In this document: in pieces, positions 37,730-47,992 of the stretch | Layout of the letters: each line of letters starts with the position of its first letter | Position numbering within the stretch: the first letter of the stretch is position 1 | DNA from: Sporosarcina limicola | Lineage (GTDB): Bacteria; Bacillota; Bacilli; Bacillales_A; Planococcaceae | DNA: 64,000 nt | Assembly (NCBI RefSeq): GCF_014873855.1 | Contig: NZ_JADBEL010000007.1 | Span: 1 to 64,000, forward strand | Reading direction: 5' to 3' | The notes under the pieces: generated by a model | What the model was told of the DNA's origin: nothing | Seen by the model: only the letters and a program-made list of their open reading frames with translations | The model's database searches: none | Translations under genes and position numbers: made by a program

Positions 37730-38560
37730 ATGGCAGATATGACGATGGCGAGGCTGCATGAAGTGATGGTTATTCTATACGCAGTGAGCCTCGTCTTTTA
37801 TTTCATCGATTATTTGAATAAAGACCGAGTAGCACATCGAAGCGCTTTTTGGACTTTGTCTGTTGTCTACCTAATGCAAACAATTTTTCTCGTCATGTAT
37901 ATCTTCGAAATGAAAAGATTTCCGGTGCTATCCCTTTTCGAAGGAATCTATTTTTACGCATGGCTTCTCATTACATTATCAATCGTACTGCATCTCTTTT
38001 ACAAAGTAGGCCATGCAGTGTTCTTCTTGAATGTCATCGGCTTCATTTTTATGACGATTCATACATTTGCACCTATGCAAATAGAGCAATCGCCGATAGG
38101 GGATGCACTCATTTCTGAACTTTTATTCATCCATATCACATTCGCTATTCTGTCTTACGCAGCTTTTGCGATGTCGTTTGTATTGGCGATTCTCTATCTT
38201 CTTGTCTACAAGATTTTAAAGGAGAAGAAGTGGTCAAAACAATTCAATCGACTTCCATCACTTCAACAAGCAGCTACAGGCATCAAAGCGTCACTCTTTA
38301 TCGGGATTCCTTTCTTGCTTATAAGTCTTATTTTGGGTGTGCAGTGGGCCCATGTAGCCTTGGACAAATGGTCGTTTTTTGATGTGAAAATCCTAGGTTC
38401 ATTTTTCATTCTAGCTGTATACGGTTCTGTATTATTTCTGCAACGAAGTGGTAAACTGACAGGGAATGACTATGCTTGGGCGAATGTATTTGCTTTTCTA
38501 TTTATCATAATTAATTTTTTCCTCGGTAGTAAATTATCCGAGTTCCATTTTTGGATATAG
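37730..38560 (+). CDS. hemX: HemX, CcsA-like membrane protein
   Basis: 276-aa polytopic protein with about eight spans, related to the cytochrome c assembly protein CcsA. In B. subtilis HemX sits at this place and lowers the amount of HemA. The conserved haem-handling tract WGSWWxWD is absent, as in HemX. The His in LLFIHITFAILSYAAFAMSF is typical. It lies 96 bases after hemA. Confidence 0.9.
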   Translation: MADMTMARLHEVMVILYAVSLVFYFIDYLNKDRVAHRSAFWTLSVVYLMQTIFLVMYIFEMKRFPVLSLFEGIYFYAWLLITLSIVLHLFYKVGHAVFFLNVIGFIFMTIHTFAPMQIEQSPIGDALISELLFIHITFAILSYAAFAMSFVLAILYLLVYKILKEKKWSKQFNRLPSLQQAATGIKASLFIGIPFLLISLILGVQWAHVALDKWSFFDVKILGSFFILAVYGSVLFLQRSGKLTGNDYAWANVFAFLFIIINFFLGSKLSEFHFWI

Positions 38561-38601
38561 GTATGTGTTCGTTTTGATTTCGGTTTGAAAGGAAGAGTTA
38601 A

Positions 38602-39531
38602 TTGAGAAAAATCATAGTAGGTTCTAGAAGAAGTAAACTTGCGTTGACACAAACAAACTGGTTCATTGAACAGTTGAAAGCTACGGGTGTACCATTTGAG
38701 TTTGAGGTAAAAGAAATCGTTACAAAAGGTGATCAAATTGTCGATGTTATGTTGTCGAAAGTCGGAGGTAAAGGGCTTTTCGTTAAGGAAATCCAACAAG
38801 CCCTGTTCAATAGAGAAATCGACTTTGCTGTACATAGCATGAAGGATATGCCGGCAGTTCTTCCCGAAGGGCTTGTAATTGGCTGTATTCCACCTCGCGA
38901 AGATGCCCGCGATGCATTCATCTCAAATGGTCATGTAAAACTCATGGATTTGCCGGTAGGTGCTGTTGTCGGGACTTCGAGCTTGCGTAGGAGTTCACAA
39001 TTGCTTCTGTTGCGTCCAGATTTAGATATCAAATGGATTCGCGGCAACATTGATACACGTTTGAAAAAGTTACACGATGGTGAATACGATGCAATATTGC
39101 TTGCGGCCGCAGGTATGAAGCGTATGGGCTGGAGCGAGGATATCATCACAGAATATATGTCAGTTGAAGATTGTATTCCAGCTGTAGGTCAAGGTGCGTT
39201 GGCGATTGAATGTCGTGTAGACGATAAAGAACTACTCGTAGAACTGGCGAAATTAACGGATGATAAAACATGGAAAGAAGTCGAAGCTGAACGAACATTT
39301 CTGTCTGAAATGGATGGTTCTTGCCAAGTGCCGATTGCTGGTTTTGCACTGTATGATGGCACTGAAGTTGAACTAACGGGTTATATCGCTGCACCGGATG
39401 CGACGGAAATATTCAAGCAAACCTTCAAAAATATTGACCCGATTGAAGTAGGGAAGGCAGTCGCAAAAACATTGCGTGACCAAGGGGCTTCTAAAGTGAT
39501 TGAGAAAGTGAAGGCGGAAATGGATGCGTAA
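38602..39531 (+). CDS. hemC: Hydroxymethylbilane synthase
   Basis: 309-aa porphobilinogen deaminase that joins four porphobilinogens. It begins [19 protein letters not shown]. The cofactor-binding Cys is in [11 protein letters not shown] (about residue 241), and the substrate-binding Arg stretch is [12 protein letters not shown]. The TTG start follows AAAGGAAGAG. The last 8 bases overlap hemD. Confidence 0.96.
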   Translation: MRKIIVGSRRSKLALTQTNWFIEQLKATGVPFEFEVKEIVTKGDQIVDVMLSKVGGKGLFVKEIQQALFNREIDFAVHSMKDMPAVLPEGLVIGCIPPREDARDAFISNGHVKLMDLPVGAVVGTSSLRRSSQLLLLRPDLDIKWIRGNIDTRLKKLHDGEYDAILLAAAGMKRMGWSEDIITEYMSVEDCIPAVGQGALAIECRVDDKELLVELAKLTDDKTWKEVEAERTFLSEMDGSCQVPIAGFALYDGTEVELTGYIAAPDATEIFKQTFKNIDPIEVGKAVAKTLRDQGASKVIEKVKAEMDA

Positions 39532-40282
39532 CAGTCAACCGTTACAAGGTGAGACTGTTATCTTTACGGGGACGCCAAAATCGGATGATGTGTTCGAACT
39601 TGTGAAACAATATGGCGGTTCGCCGGTGTCGTTACCCCTTATCCAGGTTGCGGAGTTGAGAGAAACGACGGATGAACTTCGTCTACAAGCCTGTCCGACG
39701 TATGACTGGCTCATCTTCACAAGCCAGAGTGCTGTCACTGCGTTTGGTGCAAAGCTTGTACGTCATAATGTTTCTCCAGAATTTATTGCGAGAAAAATTG
39801 CTGCAGTAGGTTCGCGCACAGCTAAAGCGCTTGAAAAACTGGGATTTACAGTCGATTTCATTCCCACGGTGTTCAGTGCGGATACGTTTGTTAAGGAATT
39901 TAATCCAACTGAACAAAATCTGCGTCGTCTCTTATTTCTTCGCGGATCCATTGCGGGGACTACGATTAAAGAGGAACTTCCTTTTGAAGTCGATGAATGG
40001 ACGGTTTATACGACGGAGCGAGCAGGTGATTCCATCGAGTCACTCGTTGATTTAGTGCAACAGAAAGAGCGTTTAAATGTCTTGTTCGCAAGTCCTTCGG
40101 CGGTGGACGTATTCGCCAAAGAAGTCGCTCCACATACAGGGTGGGACGGTTACACGATTGGTGCAATCGGGCATATGACGGAACAGGCACTTTTTGAAGC
40201 AGGTGGCCCGGTTCACGTCATACCCGATACATATACACTTGTAGATCTCGTCAAAAAATTGGCGGGACGGAAGGAAGGATAA
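39524..40282 (+). CDS. hemD: Uroporphyrinogen-III synthase
   Basis: 252-aa two-lobed enzyme that closes hydroxymethylbilane with ring D inversion. The family is poorly conserved. [14 protein letters not shown] and [15 protein letters not shown] are the matching segments of the two lobes. The ATG lies inside the end of hemC, so translation is coupled; hemB starts 2 bases after its stop. Confidence 0.9.
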   Translation: MRNSQPLQGETVIFTGTPKSDDVFELVKQYGGSPVSLPLIQVAELRETTDELRLQACPTYDWLIFTSQSAVTAFGAKLVRHNVSPEFIARKIAAVGSRTAKALEKLGFTVDFIPTVFSADTFVKEFNPTEQNLRRLLFLRGSIAGTTIKEELPFEVDEWTVYTTERAGDSIESLVDLVQQKERLNVLFASPSAVDVFAKEVAPHTGWDGYTIGAIGHMTEQALFEAGGPVHVIPDTYTLVDLVKKLAGRKEG

Positions 40283-40284
40283 CA

Positions 40285-41265
40285 GTGGATAATTTACAAT
40301 TTCGACGTAATCGCCGTCTACGTAATTCAGCTACTTTGCGTTCAATGGTACGAGAAACTGTTTTACGGAAAGAGGATTTAATTTACCCGGTTTTTGTGGT
40401 CGAAGGGGAAGATGTGAAAAATGAGGTTTCTTCGATGCCTGGTGTTTTTCAACTGTCACTGGATCGACTGGCCACTGAAATTGATGAAGTTGTATCACTG
40501 GGTATTCCGGCAATTATCCTGTTTGGCATCCCGACTGAAAAAGATGCGGTGGGTACAGGAGCTTATCATGATCACGGTATCGTACAACAAGCAATCCGTT
40601 TTGTGAAGGAACATCATCCGGAGCTTGTCATCATTGCAGATACTTGTCTATGTGAGTATACGGATCATGGACATTGTGGCGTTGTGGAAGGCGAAAAAGT
40701 GTTAAATGAGCCGTCACTTGACCTCTTAACGCGTACAGCAGTGAGCCAAGCGGAAGCGGGTGCTGACATCATTGCACCTTCGAATATGATGGATGGATTT
40801 GTCGCCGCAATTCGCCAAGGCTTGGATGCGGCAGGATTTATCGATATTCCAATCATGTCCTATGCAGTAAAATATGCTTCCGCATACTACGGACCGTTTC
40901 GTGATGCTGCGGACTCCGCTCCTCAATTCGGAGATCGGAAGACGTACCAGATGGATCCAGCAAATCGGATTGAAGCGATGCGGGAGGCAGAATCAGATGT
41001 CATGGAAGGCGCGGATTTCCTTATCGTCAAGCCTGCACTTTCGTATCTCGATATCGTGCGCGATGTGAAAAATTCATTCTCGTTGCCGGTTGTCGCTTAT
41101 AACGTAAGTGGCGAGTATGCGATGGTGAAGGCGGCAGCCCTAAACGGTTGGGTTGATGAAAAAACGATTGTTCTTGAAACGTTGACAAGTATGAAGCGTG
41201 CAGGTGCGGATCTTATTATGACGTACCATGCAAAAGACGCCGCGCGCTGGTTGGGGGAGAAATAA
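40285..41265 (+). CDS. hemB: Delta-aminolevulinic acid dehydratase
   Basis: 326-aa porphobilinogen synthase. The zinc-site Cys cluster is [15 protein letters not shown] (about 118-132). The two Schiff-base lysines lie in [17 protein letters not shown] and [12 protein letters not shown]. The GTG at 40285 follows GGAAGGA. Its TAA is directly followed by the hemL ATG. Confidence 0.97.
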   Translation: MDNLQFRRNRRLRNSATLRSMVRETVLRKEDLIYPVFVVEGEDVKNEVSSMPGVFQLSLDRLATEIDEVVSLGIPAIILFGIPTEKDAVGTGAYHDHGIVQQAIRFVKEHHPELVIIADTCLCEYTDHGHCGVVEGEKVLNEPSLDLLTRTAVSQAEAGADIIAPSNMMDGFVAAIRQGLDAAGFIDIPIMSYAVKYASAYYGPFRDAADSAPQFGDRKTYQMDPANRIEAMREAESDVMEGADFLIVKPALSYLDIVRDVKNSFSLPVVAYNVSGEYAMVKAAALNGWVDEKTIVLETLTSMKRAGADLIMTYHAKDAARWLGEK

Positions 41266-42558
41266 ATGGATAGACGTTATGATAACTCAAAAAAGGCTTT
41301 CACTGAAGCTGTGGACCTTATGCCAGGCGGCGTGAACTCGCCTGTTCGTGCCTTTAAATCAGTGAATATGGATCCGATTTTCATGCACAGTGGAAAAGGG
41401 GCCATAATTACAGATATCGATGGCAATGAATACATCGATTACGTCCTGTCATGGGGACCGCTCATTCTTGGTCACACGGATCCAGACGTCGTTGAAGGTA
41501 TCAAGCGTGTCGCTGAAACGGGCACAAGCTTCGGCGCACCCACGTTAGCTGAGAATGAACTTGCACAGCTAGTCATTGACCGCGTGCCGTCAATCGAGAT
41601 GATTCGTATGGTATCGTCCGGAACAGAAGCGACAATGAGTACATTGCGTTTGGCACGAGGCGTTACAGGGCGCGATAAAATCTTGAAATTCGAAGGTTGC
41701 TACCATGGCCACGGTGATTCATTACTCATCAAAGCGGGATCGGGCGTTGCAACACTTGGATTACCGGATAGCCCTGGCGTACCTGAATCTGTGGCGAAAA
41801 ACACAATCACAGTGGCTTACAATGACTTGGAGAGCGTTAAAGTCGTATTCGACCAACATGGGGCTGACTTGGCCGCAGTTATCGTTGAACCTGTCGCAGG
41901 CAATATGGGAGTTGTCCCTCCTGAGCCAGGATTCCTTGAAGGATTGCGTGAGTTAACTGAGAACAACGGCACACTCCTCATTTTCGATGAAGTAATGACT
42001 GGCTTTCGCGTGGGCTACAACTGTGCACAAGGTTATTTCGGCGTCACACCCGATATTACATGCCTAGGTAAAGTAATTGGCGGCGGACTTCCTGTTGGCG
42101 CGTACGGTGGTAAGCGTGAAATTATGGAACATATCGCACCTGCGGGAACGGTCTATCAAGCAGGCACATTGTCGGGAAATCCACTTGCGATGACAGCCGG
42201 AATCGAGACGCTGAAAAAACTAACACCTGCATCCTACGACCACTTCATCAAGCTGGGTAATCAGCTTGAAGCCGGTTTCCGTGAAGCAGCTTCGAAATAC
42301 AACATCCCGCACACAGTTAACCGTGCAGGCTCAATGATCGGTTTCTTCTTTACAGACGAAAAAGTTACGGATTATGATAAAGCAAAGTCATCTGACCTCA
42401 AGATGTTTGCAGAGTACTACCGCTTAATGGCGGAAGAGGGCATTTTCCTCCCGCCCTCACAGTTCGAAGGAATGTTTTTATCAACCGCACATACAGAAGA
42501 GCACATCGCGACGACAATCACCGCGTTCCATACAGTATTTGCAAAGCTCACTAACTAA
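41266..42558 (+). CDS. hemL: Glutamate-1-semialdehyde 2,1-aminomutase
   Basis: 430-aa PLP enzyme that makes 5-aminolevulinate. The PLP Lys is in [17 protein letters not shown] (about residue 268) and the substrate region [16 protein letters not shown] is intact. It is the last gene of the hem operon, closed by a strong terminator. The N-terminus [22 protein letters not shown] is typical. Confidence 0.97.
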   Translation: MDRRYDNSKKAFTEAVDLMPGGVNSPVRAFKSVNMDPIFMHSGKGAIITDIDGNEYIDYVLSWGPLILGHTDPDVVEGIKRVAETGTSFGAPTLAENELAQLVIDRVPSIEMIRMVSSGTEATMSTLRLARGVTGRDKILKFEGCYHGHGDSLLIKAGSGVATLGLPDSPGVPESVAKNTITVAYNDLESVKVVFDQHGADLAAVIVEPVAGNMGVVPPEPGFLEGLRELTENNGTLLIFDEVMTGFRVGYNCAQGYFGVTPDITCLGKVIGGGLPVGAYGGKREIMEHIAPAGTVYQAGTLSGNPLAMTAGIETLKKLTPASYDHFIKLGNQLEAGFREAASKYNIPHTVNRAGSMIGFFFTDEKVTDYDKAKSSDLKMFAEYYRLMAEEGIFLPPSQFEGMFLSTAHTEEHIATTITAFHTVFAKLTN

Positions 42559-42568
42559 TTCTATAGAA

Positions 42569-42612
42569 GAGAGTGCCATTCGTCGATAGTTGACGGATGG
42601 TGCTCTTTTTTG
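42569..42612 (+). terminator. Rho-independent terminator of the hem operon
   Basis: GAGTGCCATTCGTC pairs with GACGGATGGTGCTC, then T6. Confidence 0.93.
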
Positions 42613-42643
42613 ATGGGGAGTGGGTGGTTTTCATACATTTAAT

Positions 42644-42810
42644 GGCAAGGCGGTGATAACCAGTGGCAAGGCGGTGATAACCAGTGGCAAGGCGGTGATA
42701 ACCCATGGCAAGGCGGTGATAACCCATGGCAAGGCGGTGATAACCCATGGCAAGGCGGTGATAACCCATGGCAAGGCGGTGATAACCCATCACAAGGCGG
42801 TGATTAAACC
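42644..42810. repeat. 21-bp tandem repeat, seven copies plus one degenerate
   Basis: Unit GGCAAGGCGGTGATAACC plus CAT or AGT, starting at 42644, 42665, 42686, 42707, 42728, 42749 and 42770; a worn copy starts at 42791. The 21-bp period keeps all frames open, giving GKAVITH on the plus strand and MGYHRLA on the minus strand (93 codons, 42551-42832). Neither frame has a good ribosome site, and the minus frame overlaps the hem terminator, so I regard this as an intergenic minisatellite. Confidence 0.92.
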
Positions 42811-42904
42811 ACGCCCCCCGAAAACTATCCAATCAATCTCCTCTTCTACTTGTCCGCAATCGTGCATACACTTATTTGTGAAGGAATAGAAGGAGGGGAC
42901 GAAT

Positions 42905-43657
42905 ATGGAGAAAAAACAGTGGGAAATGCAGGAGGATTTTATTTTCCCGGAACAGGCAGGTCTACCTGCCGGAACAGAATCGATTACCGTCACACCGCGA
43001 TTTACAGAAGAGCGAACGGAGGATGCAGTTCGTCTTACAGGTATTTACCATATTGCGGCAGATATTGAATTTGAAGAGGGGAAGCGGGTAGAAGGATACC
43101 AGGATACGGCTGTCCTCATCGATGATGTCGAACTGAATGAAAAAGTTGGCTATTTTGAGTACGCAGTCCCGCTGCATATTGACTTACCGCCTGAAGTAGA
43201 AAGTCCGTTACAAGTTGTGACCACTACTGTAATAGGTGAACCGGACGGACAAGGTGCTTTCAGCGTCGTCTGGAATGTAGAATGTTCATATAAACAGTCA
43301 GTTGCCTTAGATGACCCGATTGTTCTAGACAAACCCATCGTCCAAGATGCACTAGTCGTTCAAAACGAACCCGTCGTTCAAGATGTTCCGGGCATTCAAA
43401 ACGAACTCGTCGTTCAAGATGATTTGGGCGTTCAAAACGAACTCGTTGTTCAAGATGATCCGATTGTTTTAAATGAACCTGTCGTCCTTGTGACGAACGA
43501 AGTTGCCCAAGCTGTAATCGAGACGCCAATTGCGACATACGACAGCACTTCATTCAACGAAACGGACGAGGTACTGTCATTCATTGCAGGGCTGGAAGAT
43601 GGGGTAACGACAAAAAGCTTTCAGCTAAATGATGTTCTTGTGCAAAATAAAAGCTAA
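42905..43657 (+). CDS. SpoVID-like stage VI sporulation protein (short form)
   Basis: 250 aa at the place where spoVID lies in Bacillus (between hemL and valS). Residues about 10-140 match the SpoVID N-terminal beta domain (ESITVTPRFTEERTEDAVRLTGIYHIAADIEF), which anchors the spore coat encasement layer to SpoIVA. Residues about 150-205 are a run of roughly 14-residue repeats, VVQNEPVVQD and variants. The C-terminal LysM domain of B. subtilis SpoVID is missing. The ATG follows GGAGGGG. A mother-cell role in coat assembly is inferred from domain and place. Confidence 0.75.
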   Translation: MEKKQWEMQEDFIFPEQAGLPAGTESITVTPRFTEERTEDAVRLTGIYHIAADIEFEEGKRVEGYQDTAVLIDDVELNEKVGYFEYAVPLHIDLPPEVESPLQVVTTTVIGEPDGQGAFSVVWNVECSYKQSVALDDPIVLDKPIVQDALVVQNEPVVQDVPGIQNELVVQDDLGVQNELVVQDDPIVLNEPVVLVTNEVAQAVIETPIATYDSTSFNETDEVLSFIAGLEDGVTTKSFQLNDVLVQNKS

Positions 43658-43816
43658 ACCACAAAGCAAACAGAGTAGCAGGAAATCACCTGTCGTGGGG
43701 AAAAATAGTAACCGCAGTAACTCGAAAATACAAATCGGGATAATGATTCCTTTGCAATAAAATCTGCATTTCCGCAGCCAGGGTGGAAGTAAATAAGGGT
43801 TATATCCTTTTCTCAT
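43625..43816 (-). CDS. Candidate small membrane protein
   Basis: 63-aa frame on the minus strand, starting RKGYNPYLLPPWLRKC, with one or two hydrophobic segments (IIIPICIFELLRLLFF and FLLLCLLCGLAFIL). The ATG at 43816 has AAAGGA 8 bases upstream. It ends inside the 3' end of the SpoVID-like gene, a tail-to-tail overlap of 33 bases. The composition is plausible for a real membrane peptide, but I do not recognise it. Confidence 0.4.
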   Translation of the reverse strand: MRKGYNPYLLPPWLRKCRFYCKGIIIPICIFELLRLLFFPTTGDFLLLCLLCGLAFILHKNII

Positions 43817-43838
43817 GTCACAATCCTTTCGTAATGTA

Positions 43839-43868
43839 CTTGACGCACGATTCGCTATTCAGTTACAA
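43839..43868 (+). promoter_or_regulatory. Sigma-A promoter of valS
   Basis: TTGACG (43839-43844), 18 bases, TACAAT (43863-43868). Confidence 0.7.
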
Positions 43869-43879
43869 TTGTAGCAACT

Positions 43880-44177
43880 GAATAGTGATGCGATGAATGG
43901 GATAGTAAGTAAATTTGTTTATTGAAGAGAGGGCGCCGGTGGTGAGAGGGCCTGTAAACGATTTGCCGAATGTCACCCACGAGCAGTTTTCGTGAAAAGG
44001 CTGTTTTCAGAATGAAAAGCAGCAAAATGTTTTCGGCATTTGGAAAACATTTTTAGTAGCGAAAGCCGGTTTGAAACCGTTAAACAAGTATGAGGTGCAT
44101 AGTCTTTTCTATGCACGAATAAAGGTGGTACCGCGAACAGCTCCTTCGTCCTTTAAGACGACAGGAGTTTTTTCTAT
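43880..44177 (+). promoter_or_regulatory. T-box leader of valS
   Basis: The T-box sequence AAAGGTGGTACCGCG lies at 44121-44135. The competing terminator CTCCT-CGTC / GACG-AGGAG with T6 follows at 44140-44177. Stem I features (AGAGGGCGCCGGTGGTGAGAG) begin near 43926, and a GTC valine codon at 43972-43974 sits in the expected specifier position. Uncharged tRNA-Val should pair there and with the T-box bulge, preventing termination. Confidence 0.93.
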
Positions 44178-44202
44178 GCCCAAATTTAAAGGAGGAAATA
44201 CC

Positions 44203-46848
44203 ATGTCAAATGAAGAATTGTCAATGCCAACAAAATACGATCCACAGGCAATTGAAACAGGTCGTTACGAATGGTGGATTCAAGGGAAATTTTTCGAAGC
44301 ACAGCCTAAAAGTGATAAAGAACCGTACACAATCGTCATTCCACCACCGAATGTGACAGGGAAATTGCATCTCGGTCATGCATGGGATACAACTTTACAG
44401 GATATCATGACGCGCATGAAACGTATGCAAGGCTATGATGCATTATGGCTTCCAGGGATGGACCATGCAGGAATCGCAACCCAAGCACGCGTTGAAGGTA
44501 AACTGCGTGAAGAAGGGATTTCACGCTATGATCTCGGACGTGAAAAGTTTGTTGAAGAAACCTGGAAATGGAAAGAAGAGTATGCAGGCCATATTCGTGC
44601 ACAATGGGCTAAGCTCGGTTTAGGCCTTGATTATTCACGTGAGCGCTTCACATTGGATGAAGGACTTTCAAAAGCCGTGCAGGAAGTATTCGTAGCACTT
44701 TACAATAAAAAGCTTATCTATCGTGGCGAATATATCATCAACTGGGACCCTATGACGAAGACAGCTCTTTCGGATATTGAAGTCATTCACAAAGACGTGC
44801 AGGGTGCATTCTATCATATGCGTTACCCACTAGCAGATGGAACGGGCAGCATCGAAATTGCGACGACACGTCCAGAAACTATGCTGGGCGATACGGCAGT
44901 CGCTGTTCATCCAGAAGATGAGCGTTACAAGCATCTAATCGGCAAAACGATTAAACTGCCCATTGTTGGTCGAGAAATTCCAATTGTTGCAGATGATTAC
45001 GCCGACATGGAATTCGGAAGTGGCGCAGTGAAAATCACGCCTGCACATGACCCAAATGACTTTGAACTCGGTAACCGTCATAATCTACCGCGAATCCTTG
45101 TGATGAATGAAGACGGATCTATGAACAATCTTGCAGGTAAATACGAAGGAATGGATCGCTTCGTATGCCGTAAAGAAATCGTCAAAGATTTGCAGGAGAT
45201 GGGTGTTTTATTCAAAATTGAAGAGCATTTACACTCCGTGGGTCACTCCGAGCGTAGCGGTGCTGTTGTGGAACCGTATTTATCGACACAATGGTTTGTC
45301 AAAATGCAACCTCTTGCTAATGAGGCGATTCAGCTTCAAAAAGGTGAGGATAAAGTTACTTTTGTTCCAGAACGATTTGAGAATACTTATTTACAATGGA
45401 TGGGGAATATACGTGATTGGTGTATCTCGCGTCAACTATGGTGGGGCCACCGTATTCCGGCATGGTACCATAACGAAACAGGTGAAATACATGTTGGCCA
45501 TGAAGCGCCGGTCGATAGCGAAAACTGGACACAAGATAATGACGTTCTCGATACATGGTTTTCATCCGCGTTATGGCCGTTCACTACGATGGGCTGGCCG
45601 GACGTCGACAACGAAGAATTCAAACGTTATTATCCGACAGATGCACTCGTTACAGGCTATGATATTATCGCTTTTTGGGTGTCCCGTATGATTTTTCAAG
45701 GACTTAAATTTACGGACCAACGTCCATTCAAAGACGTACTCATCCACGGTCTTGTACGTGCTGAAGACGGTCGGAAAATGTCGAAATCACTCGGAAACGG
45801 CGTTGACCCGATGGATGTTATTGAGAAGTATGGCGCAGATTCACTTCGCTACTTCTTATCTACAGGTTCATCACCTGGGCAAGATCTTCGCTACTCGAAT
45901 GAAAAAGTGGAAGCCATCTGGAACTTTGCCAATAAAATCTGGAATGCCTCCCGTTTTGCATTGATGAATATGGACGGCATGACTTATGATGAAATAAACC
46001 TTACAGGTAAAAAATCCGTGGCAGATGCATGGATTTTAACACGGTTGAATGAAACCATTGAGCAAGTGACGAAGCTTGCCGATAAATATGAGTTCGGTGA
46101 AGTGGGCCGTGCACTCTATAACTTCATCTGGGATGATCTCTGTGACTGGTACATCGAGATGGCGAAACTACCATTGTACGGGGAAGATGAAGCGGCGAAG
46201 AAGATGACGCGTTCTGTCCTTGCCTATGTGTTGGACAACACGATGCGCTTGCTTCACCCATTCATGCCATTCATTACAGAAGAAATCTGGCAGAACCTAC
46301 CGCATGAAGGAGAGTCCATCACTGTCGCAGCTTGGCCGGTGGCGGATGCATCACTCACGGACAAATCCCGCGCAACCGATATGAAATTGCTAATGGACAT
46401 TATCCGTGCTGTACGGAATATCCGTGCGGAAGTAAATACACCAATGAGCAAAAAAGTTCCACTCTACATTTCCACAAAAGACGATGCAACAGTCGCCGTG
46501 TTAGAATCAAATCGAATGTACATCGAGCGCTTCTGTAATCCCGAAACGCTTACACTCGGAAAAGGCATCACTGCACCAGGTAAATCGATGTCAGCAGTTG
46601 TTACAGGCGCAGAATTATTCCTGCCATTAGAAGGATTGCTCAATATCGATGACGAAATCGCTCGTCTTACGAAAGAGTTGGCAAAATGGCAAAGTGAAGT
46701 GAAACGCGTTCAAGGTAAACTATCGAACGAGCGATTCATGTCAAAAGCACCTGAAGCCGTAGTAGAAGAAGAACGCGCCAAAGAAATGGACTATCTAGAA
46801 AAATACGCAGCAGTCGAGCGTAGTATGCAAGAATTGAAGGAAATCTAA
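44203..46848 (+). CDS. valS: Valine--tRNA ligase
   Basis: 881-aa class I synthetase. The HIGH signature is [14 protein letters not shown] (about 50-63) and KMSKS is [11 protein letters not shown] (about 525). The editing domain includes [17 protein letters not shown]. The C-terminal coiled coil ([22 protein letters not shown]) clamps the tRNA. The ATG at 44203 follows AAAGGAGG; the open frame extending into the T-box is not coding. Expression is set by the T-box. Confidence 0.97.
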   Translation: MSNEELSMPTKYDPQAIETGRYEWWIQGKFFEAQPKSDKEPYTIVIPPPNVTGKLHLGHAWDTTLQDIMTRMKRMQGYDALWLPGMDHAGIATQARVEGKLREEGISRYDLGREKFVEETWKWKEEYAGHIRAQWAKLGLGLDYSRERFTLDEGLSKAVQEVFVALYNKKLIYRGEYIINWDPMTKTALSDIEVIHKDVQGAFYHMRYPLADGTGSIEIATTRPETMLGDTAVAVHPEDERYKHLIGKTIKLPIVGREIPIVADDYADMEFGSGAVKITPAHDPNDFELGNRHNLPRILVMNEDGSMNNLAGKYEGMDRFVCRKEIVKDLQEMGVLFKIEEHLHSVGHSERSGAVVEPYLSTQWFVKMQPLANEAIQLQKGEDKVTFVPERFENTYLQWMGNIRDWCISRQLWWGHRIPAWYHNETGEIHVGHEAPVDSENWTQDNDVLDTWFSSALWPFTTMGWPDVDNEEFKRYYPTDALVTGYDIIAFWVSRMIFQGLKFTDQRPFKDVLIHGLVRAEDGRKMSKSLGNGVDPMDVIEKYGADSLRYFLSTGSSPGQDLRYSNEKVEAIWNFANKIWNASRFALMNMDGMTYDEINLTGKKSVADAWILTRLNETIEQVTKLADKYEFGEVGRALYNFIWDDLCDWYIEMAKLPLYGEDEAAKKMTRSVLAYVLDNTMRLLHPFMPFITEEIWQNLPHEGESITVAAWPVADASLTDKSRATDMKLLMDIIRAVRNIRAEVNTPMSKKVPLYISTKDDATVAVLESNRMYIERFCNPETLTLGKGITAPGKSMSAVVTGAELFLPLEGLLNIDDEIARLTKELAKWQSEVKRVQGKLSNERFMSKAPEAVVEEERAKEMDYLEKYAAVERSMQELKEI

Positions 46849-46860
46849 TTTACAGAAGAA

Positions 46861-46893
46861 AACCCCATCGTGTGAGTGATGGGGTTTGTTTTT
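46861..46893 (+). terminator. Rho-independent terminator of valS
   Basis: AACCCCATC pairs with GATGGGGTT, followed by TGTTTTT. Confidence 0.92.
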
Positions 46894-46920
46894 ATATGGA
46901 TTGACCGAGTGAGTATGGGA

Positions 46921-47190
46921 CGACCATTTAACTGTGGAAACGACCATTTAAGTGTGCCAAGCGACTGAATACTTGGAGAAGCGACCGATTCCATATGCCG
47001 AGCGACTGTTTACTTGGAGAAGCGACCGATTCCATATGCCAAGCGACTGTTTACTTGGAGAAGCGACCGATTCCATATGCCAAGCGACTGTTTACTTGGA
47101 GAAGCGACCAATTCCATATGCCAAGCGACTGTTTACTTGGAGAAGCGACCGATTCCATATGCCAAGCGACTGTTTACTTGGAGAAGCGAT
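46921..47190. repeat. 41-bp composite tandem repeat
   Basis: Alternating 20- and 21-bp subunits, each opening with AAGCGAC: one continues TGTTTACTTGGAG, the other CGATTCCATATGCC. Full 41-bp periods start at 46982, 47023, 47064, 47105 and 47146. More divergent CGACCATTTA copies precede them at 46921-46981. Because 41 is not a multiple of three, the same motif passes through all frames, producing three long but spurious open frames on the plus strand. The repeat occupies the whole gap between valS and the convergent ATP-grasp gene. Confidence 0.93.
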
Positions 47191-47194
47191 CGAT

Positions 47195-47992
47195 TCACCG
47201 ACCAAAAACCTTCCCCAAAACAAACCTCATCAATTTTTCCGCAACTGAAAAATCATGCGTGGCATACAACGACCGCGCGCCGACAGGGTCTTCGATTTCA
47301 TTTAACATCCATCTTCCATCAGGCAATAGAAGGAAATCGATGCCGATATAATCACTCTTTACGGCCTTGGCAATTGTAATCGCGTCCTGTGTTTGCGAAA
47401 AGTTAAGCACATACTTTTCCGCGGTGCCACCCAACGTATAATTCGATTTGAACGAACCATTTCCCGTGCGTTTCACCGCACCAAGCACCTCATCACCAAG
47501 CATGAAGACCCGTACGTCCTGCGCACCTGACTCGATGAAGGGCTGTACAATTAGCTTGTGACTTTCAAACTGTCGGAAAAACACTTTCGCCTTGGCTTCA
47601 GATGTACATAGAAACACTTCATTGCCACCATGACCATCTACCGTTTTCAACACACAAGGATAAGTGGAAATCTCCTCAAAGTGCCGAATTCTCTCCGTCG
47701 GCACTGCCGGAACGCCAAGAACAGCTGCCAGCTCGAAAGTCATTAACTTATCGTTCGCAATCCGATTCACTTCAGCTCTGTTCAATAAAGTGAAACCGTC
47801 CATCTCGAATTTTTTCGCCAACTCGGGATTACGATTACGGAAAAGGATGAAATCAGCATCGGTATCCGGCTGTTCATCCTCAATGAGCAATTTTAAATCA
47901 ATCTCAATCCTCTTCGCTTCCATCTGTAAATCTTCAATAAACGCCTGATTTCGACATGATTCTATTTTAGAATAATAGACATAGCCCTTCAT
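47195..47992 (-). CDS. ATP-grasp family protein (RimK-like)
   Basis: 265-aa ATP-grasp ligase. Residues about 100-260 carry the fold: PCVLKTVDGHGGNEVFLC (ATP-binding Lys and glycine loop), LIVQPFIESGAQDVRVFMLG, and IGIDFLLLPDGRWMLNEIEDPVGARSL with the Mg-binding Glu and Asn region. The ATG overlaps the stop of the upstream ligase (ATGA), so the pair is co-translated. The stop codon lies 5 bases from the tandem repeat. The peptide or amine substrate is unknown. Confidence 0.8.
   Translation of the reverse strand: MKGYVYYSKIESCRNQAFIEDLQMEAKRIEIDLKLLIEDEQPDTDADFILFRNRNPELAKKFEMDGFTLLNRAEVNRIANDKLMTFELAAVLGVPAVPTERIRHFEEISTYPCVLKTVDGHGGNEVFLCTSEAKAKVFFRQFESHKLIVQPFIESGAQDVRVFMLGDEVLGAVKRTGNGSFKSNYTLGGTAEKYVLNFSQTQDAITIAKAVKSDYIGIDFLLLPDGRWMLNEIEDPVGARSLYATHDFSVAEKLMRFVLGKVFGR

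Noticed and set aside
42644..42810. CRISPR array
   Set aside because: The 21-bp units are directly adjacent with no unique spacers, and no cas genes are present.
42551..42889. Repeat-peptide frames GKAVITH (plus) and MGYHRLA (minus)
   Set aside because: Open only because the repeat is 21 bp long; the minus frame runs through the hem terminator and starts lack ribosome sites.
44071..44202. 44-codon N-terminal extension of ValS
   Set aside because: The extension runs through the T-box and its terminator; the ATG at 44203 has the ribosome site and gives the normal length.
46921..47190. CRISPR array with 21-bp repeats and 20-bp spacers
   Set aside because: The supposed spacers are themselves identical from unit to unit, so this is a composite tandem repeat.
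46952..47379. Three long overlapping plus-strand frames of repeated YLEKRPIPYAK-type peptide
   Set aside because: They arise because a 41-bp repeat steps through all three frames; no ribosome site and no conserved product.
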